A stretch of DNA of 8,553 nt from AB-629-J13 sp964496365 (GTDB lineage Bacteria > Fidelibacterota > Marinisomatia > Marinisomatales > AB-629-J13): NCBI GenBank assembly GCA_964496365.1, contig CAZBZK010000069.1, positions 1 through 8,553 on the forward strand, written 5' to 3'. Position 1 is the stretch's first letter, and each line of letters starts with the position of its first letter. The position numbers were made by a program, and so were the translations under genes. Of the stretch, positions 6,809 to 8,553 are shown piece by piece. The notes under the pieces are model-generated. The model was not told the DNA's origin. It saw nothing but the letters and a program-made list of their open reading frames with translations, and searched no databases.

Positions 6809-8424
6809 GATAAAAGTGAGTCCTGATCTACTTCGTCTATTTGATTCTTTTTCACATGATCCATTGCATATTTTTTATAAACACCTTCTTTTACAAAGAT
6901 TTCAAATAAATCTTTATCAATATGGTAATCATTTTTCATGAAACCCATAATGCGCATGGCTGTTGAAAGCTTTTTTCCGTCTTTGTAAGGTCTATCTGCG
7001 GCGGTTAACGCTTCATAAATATCAGCGATAGCCATCATTTTTGCTTGTACAGACATATTTTCGTCCTTTAATCCTTTTGGATACCCGGTTCCGTCTAATT
7101 TCTCGTGATGTCCTCCAGCAAATTCTGGCACATTTTTCAAATGTTTCGGATAGGGAAGTTTTTCCAGCATTTCAATGGTGATGACAATATGATCATTGAT
7201 AATTTCTCTTTCTTCAGGTAATAAAGTTCCCTTAGCTATATTCAAATTTCGCACTTCATTTTCTGAAAGGAATGGAAGGGTTTCTCCTTTAAATTGGAAT
7301 TTATTATTTGAAATATCAATGATTCGTTGCTGAAGCTCTTTTGCCATAAACTCACCACCAACATTGCATTTCTCAATGAATGATTCATCGTCATCTAATT
7401 GCTTTAATTTTTCTTCATACTCTTTTTTCAGTTTTTCTGTTGTACCGTCTGAATTTCCATTCAAATTGAGTTGTTTTTTCAGATAATCTATTTCTGCATC
7501 CCGCCGTAATATTTCAAATCGAGTTTTTACTGTCTCAATTCGGTCCGTAATAGTTTCCAGTTTGGTTCCTTTGTCCACCACATGAGGTGGGGTTGCTACC
7601 TTCCCGCAATCATGAAGCCAACCTGCAATGAATAATTCATATCGTTCATCGTCTGTCATTTTAAAATCTTTATATTTACCGTAATCCACTTTTTCCACTG
7701 CTTCTGCTAACATCATGGTAATGAGTGGTACTCTTTCGCAATGTCCACCGGTATATTCTGATTTTCTATCGATTGCCGTTGCAATTAATTTAATAAACGA
7801 TTCAAACAATGTTTTTAATTCTTCCACCAATCGTTTATTCGTTAAAGAAACAGCTCCTTGAGATGCAATGGATTCAACTTGTTCCTGAACCTCTGGAGAA
7901 AAAGAGATGACTTCACCTGTCTTGGTATCCATGGCGTTGATCAATTGCATGACACCAATAATTTCATTTTCGTGATTTTTCAATGGAACTGTGAGAAAAG
8001 ATTTTGATCTATAGCCGGAATTTTTATCATAGGTTTTAGCTCCGGAAAAATCATAACCAATTTCTTTATAAGCATCTTCTATATTGATGGTTTTTCCGGT
8101 TAATGCCGCATAAGCAGACACATTTTTATAATTGGGTTCTCCATCATCAAAATATTTTGGAACCGGAGGAAATGGGATTTCAACACCGGAAGTGCCCCCC
8201 ATGACTGTATTCATTGAATCATTCCTCATGATCTCAAATTTTAATTTACCATCTTTATCAATCATATAAAGGGTTTGGCCATCAGCATTGGTTATATTTT
8301 TTGCTTCTTCAAGAATCAATTCAAACAACTTATTGGTGTCTTTTTCTGTGGAAAGGGCTATACCGATTTCGTTTAATCGTTTTATTCTTTCCTCAAGGAA
8401 TTTACATTTTTCTTGTAAGTTCAT
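6805..8424 (-). CDS. GAF domain-containing HD-GYP cyclic-dinucleotide phosphodiesterase
   Basis: This 539-residue cytoplasmic protein probably hydrolyses c-di-GMP or a related cyclic dinucleotide. A short coiled-coil-like start (about 1-20) leads into a GAF sensor domain (about 21-197), which includes FLTVPLKNHENEIIGVMQLIN at 143-163. The HD-GYP domain follows (about 205-525). Visible metal and catalytic residues are H228 (GGHCERV), H271 and D272 with K275 (HDCGK), H412, H439 and H440, and D468 (IADIYEA). The signature HHEKLDGTGYP spans 439-449, a full HHExxDGxGYP. The usual short link between HDxGK and the next His is enlarged by about 110 residues (about 290-405), much of it charged and helical. 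I recall close HDCGKV-type relatives with the same insertion. GAAGGA 6 nt before the ATG supports the start. It is first in a two-gene unit with a small coupled protein. The GAF ligand is unknown, and activity on 3'3'-cGAMP cannot be excluded. Confidence 0.93.
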   Translation of the reverse strand: MNLQEKCKFLEERIKRLNEIGIALSTEKDTNKLFELILEEAKNITNADGQTLYMIDKDGKLKFEIMRNDSMNTVMGGTSGVEIPFPPVPKYFDDGEPNYKNVSAYAALTGKTINIEDAYKEIGYDFSGAKTYDKNSGYRSKSFLTVPLKNHENEIIGVMQLINAMDTKTGEVISFSPEVQEQVESIASQGAVSLTNKRLVEELKTLFESFIKLIATAIDRKSEYTGGHCERVPLITMMLAEAVEKVDYGKYKDFKMTDDERYELFIAGWLHDCGKVATPPHVVDKGTKLETITDRIETVKTRFEILRRDAEIDYLKKQLNLNGNSDGTTEKLKKEYEEKLKQLDDDESFIEKCNVGGEFMAKELQQRIIDISNNKFQFKGETLPFLSENEVRNLNIAKGTLLPEEREIINDHIVITIEMLEKLPYPKHLKNVPEFAGGHHEKLDGTGYPKGLKDENMSVQAKMMAIADIYEALTAADRPYKDGKKLSTAMRIMGFMKNDYHIDKDLFEIFVKEGVYKKYAMDHVKKNQIDEVDQDSLLS

Positions 8425-8430
8425 AGTGTT

Positions 8431-8436
8431 TCCTTC
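8431..8436 (-). promoter_or_regulatory. Ribosome binding site of the HD-GYP gene
   Basis: GAAGGA on the minus strand is followed by 6 nt (AACACT) and then ATG at 8424. It is a strong site, unlike the two transporter genes, which have none visible. Confidence 0.75.
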
Positions 8437-8450
8437 AATTTAATTCAATA

Positions 8451-8483
8451 ATTGTAAAATTTATATTATGTAATTTAAGTCAA
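8451..8483 (-). promoter_or_regulatory. Promoter-like AT-rich stretch upstream of the HD-GYP gene
   Basis: On the minus strand a TTGACT box (5 of 6 to TTGACA) lies at 8483-8478. Two possible -10 boxes follow, TATAAA at 8465-8460 (12-bp spacer) and TACAAT at 8456-8451 (21-bp spacer). Neither spacing is ideal, so the promoter is likely in this stretch but its exact boxes are not settled. Confidence 0.3.
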
Positions 8484-8490
8484 ATTAATG

Positions 8491-8510
8491 TGGAATTACC
8501 TAGGATTCCA
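8491..8510. repeat. 20-bp inverted repeat upstream of the HD-GYP gene
   Basis: TGGAAT (8491-8496) and ATTCCA (8505-8510) are perfect inverted arms around an 8-nt centre that contains the palindrome CCTAGG (8499-8504). It lies just upstream of the TTGACT box, where a regulator could bind. It has no T run, so it does not look like a terminator. Confidence 0.4.
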
Positions 8511-8553
8511 TACAGAACTCATAAATTTATCCAGTCGCATATTCAAAATTCAA

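Overview
The window is AT-rich (roughly 35-40% GC by eye) bacterial chromosome. It opens with the 3' end of a 23S rRNA gene, followed by a complete 5S rRNA and a strong intrinsic terminator, so an rRNA operon ends here. No mobile element, CRISPR array or tRNA is visible. The gene content (CHASE2-type adenylate cyclase, SLC13 permease with RCK_C domains, MATE exporter, GAF/HD-GYP phosphodiesterase) fits a free-living, probably aquatic, Gram-negative-type bacterium. A lineage such as Marinimicrobia/SAR406 or another FCB-like group is my tentative guess; it rests on general impression and not on a search.

Layout. 1-~119: 23S 3' end. ~166-284: 5S. 291-326: terminator. 411-2924 (+): membrane-anchored CHASE2 class III adenylate cyclase with its own promoter region and ribosome binding site. 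2966-3014: AT-rich hairpin between convergent genes. 6250-3016 (-): two-gene transport unit, an SLC13/DASS-like permease with two RCK_C domains, then a MATE exporter 7 bp downstream. 6251-6523: 273 bp without a gene, carrying one weak candidate terminator. 8424-6524 (-): two-gene signalling unit, a GAF/HD-GYP cyclic-dinucleotide phosphodiesterase and an unrecognised 94-residue protein whose start overlaps the phosphodiesterase stop by 4 bp (ATGA). The last ~130 bp hold the HD-GYP ribosome binding site, an AT-rich promoter-like stretch and a 20-bp inverted repeat.

How they may work together. Two nucleotide second-messenger enzymes flank the transporter pair: a cAMP-forming enzyme with an extracytoplasmic sensor domain, and a probable c-di-GMP (or related dinucleotide) hydrolase with a small-ligand sensor domain. 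The transporters could respond to cytosolic conditions through the RCK_C domains, but nothing in the sequence proves a regulatory link between the units. The least explained elements are the 94-residue protein coupled to the HD-GYP gene and the ~110-residue insertion inside the HD-GYP catalytic domain.
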